Shown piece after piece: positions 30,580 through 31,178 of a stretch of DNA of 31,178 nucleotides. Each line of letters opens with the position of its first letter. Position 1 is the first letter of the stretch. This stretch comes from a virus: positions 1 to 31,178 of IMG/VR virus record IMGVR_UViG_3300006638_000016; one strand, written 5' to 3'. The position numbers and the translations under genes are program-made. Below the pieces are notes generated by a model that was given only the letters and a program-made list of their open reading frames with translations, was not told the origin of the DNA and did not search any database.

Positions 30580-30663
30580 ATCTCCCCCAAGCTATTACCG
30601 TTAAGCTGACTTTTACACTGAGTTCGCTCGCCGGTTCTAGTAAGGCCTGGGAAAATTTTTATT

Positions 30664-31113
30664 TCATTTCCTCACCTGTATTCTAATATACCCAAACGCT
30701 TTATCGTAAAAACACTCCGATACCGTCTCAAATAAGAAGTGTTTAAATGTTTTATAAAACGGGGTTTGTTTCACCGCAAGAACACACTCCTCAAACGTGA
30801 TGGGCCTATTCACGTACTTCAGCCCCGAGAGCTCTAAGTTATCTAAGATCAGAATCGCCGAGACCTGGGTGACCTCCTTCTCACGCGCAAGCATTTGGCC
30901 TGCTAGGTAGGTGGATAAGCCTCTCCGCTCGAAGTCAGGCTGTATAAACATGCTATCCACCACTACAACCTTGGGGGTAATCCGGTGATACTGGTACGCA
31001 CCTGCAAAGCGATTTCCAATCAACGCCTCGATATGAGTCTTCTGTTCTAAATCGGTGCTCAGATTGATTCTACAATCCGTAGCGAGGATGAGTAGTAGGG
31101 AGCTTAAAAACAT
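30664..31113 (-). CDS. GNAT-like acetyltransferase
   Basis: A 149-residue protein; AGAGGA lies about six bases before ATG 31113. The segment VVVVDSMFIQPDFERRGLSTYLAGQMLARE (about 49-78) fits GNAT motif A, with RRGLST as the acetyl-CoA pyrophosphate-binding loop. The first 14 residues (MFLSSLLLILATDC) are hydrophobic; they could be a core strand or a membrane leader, and the lipobox fit is poor. The N-terminal GNAT strands are short, so the family call is moderate. The substrate is unknown. It leads the minus-strand cluster in this window. Confidence 0.5.
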   Translation of the reverse strand: MFLSSLLLILATDCRINLSTDLEQKTHIEALIGNRFAGAYQYHRITPKVVVVDSMFIQPDFERRGLSTYLAGQMLAREKEVTQVSAILILDNLELSGLKYVNRPITFEECVLAVKQTPFYKTFKHFLFETVSECFYDKAFGYIRIQVRK

Positions 31114-31138
31114 TCGGGTCCTCTTTGTCGTGAATGAA

Positions 31139-31177
31139 ATCTAAAGACTGGCAGAGGAGATGACCACGTCTTTAGAT
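31139..31177. repeat. perfect 10-bp inverted repeat upstream of the GNAT-like gene
   Basis: ATCTAAAGAC (31139-31148) and GTCTTTAGAT (31168-31177) flank a 19-nt spacer, 25 nt upstream of the minus-strand start codon at 31113. This could be an operator or a leader hairpin; there is no T-run. The same 10-mer ATCTAAAGAC also occurs at 58-67 within tnpB. Confidence 0.45.
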
Positions 31178-31178
31178 C

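Noticed and set aside
31100-31178. Circular junction between the window end and start
   Set aside because: Joining the ends gives a stop 44 nt upstream in the tnpB frame and no start codon, so it does not restore the missing N terminus; the window is a fragment.

Overview
The window is about 31 kb of a tailed-phage (Caudoviricetes) genome or prophage with a contractile tail. That follows from a nearly complete and canonically ordered set of packaging, head, neck, sheath, tube, baseplate and fibre genes. The host is probably Gram-negative, because a small lipoprotein with a lipobox sits where an outer-membrane spanin would be expected and two fibre-locus proteins carry Sec signal peptides. No integrase, repressor, rRNA or CRISPR array is visible, so the sequence does not say whether the phage is temperate or where it integrates. 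Both window edges lie inside phage sequence, and the first gene is cut.

Layout, plus strand. Positions 1-2208 hold an accessory block: a 5'-truncated TnpB-type RNA-guided nuclease, a ParB-fold protein and a C5-cytosine DNA methyltransferase. Positions 2201-4097 carry the terminase small and large subunits. Positions 4136-9965 are head genes: DUF1073 portal, Mu-F-like minor head protein, a probable head accessory protein, a DUF2213 protease/scaffold with a probable internal scaffold start, a cement protein and a DUF2184 major capsid protein. Positions 9988-12793 are connector and neck genes. Positions 12797-16911 carry the DUF3383 sheath, DUF3277 tube, a tail assembly chaperone pair joined by a -1 frameshift on a T TTT TTC heptamer, and a short (400-residue) tape measure. 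Positions 16922-21626 are a simple Pam3-like baseplate: Dit-like protein, plug, hub, gp138-type spike, gp25-like wedge, J-like wedge and DUF2612. Positions 21751-26951 are fibre or adhesin genes, glycine-rich and collagen-like, two with signal peptides. Positions 26964-29100 are a probable lysis region: holin-like protein, DUF5675 protein, membrane-associated proteins and a lipoprotein.

Minus strand. A convergent cluster of small early-type genes runs from about 31113 down to 29147: a GNAT-like protein, a hypothetical protein, an Acb2/Tad1-hairpin-family protein (candidate cyclic-nucleotide sponge against CBASS or Thoeris defence), a coiled-coil protein, a 25-residue single-span membrane peptide, a small zinc-binding protein and a small basic beta protein. 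Two of these genes share an identical 16-nt leader directly after a hairpin. Between the convergent blocks, at about 29105-29189 on the plus strand, lies a tRNA-like sequence whose anticodon arm is about 14 nt too long.

Most plus-strand genes overlap by 1-11 nt (ATGA, TGATG, TAATG junctions) or sit within about 35 nt of each other, so they probably form one late transcript with translational coupling. The most notable points are the Acb2/Tad1-like gene, the odd tRNA-like element, the frameshift site, a roughly 108-residue domain shared by the neck and sheath proteins, the Sec signals in the fibre locus, the repeated hairpin leaders and several very small genes.
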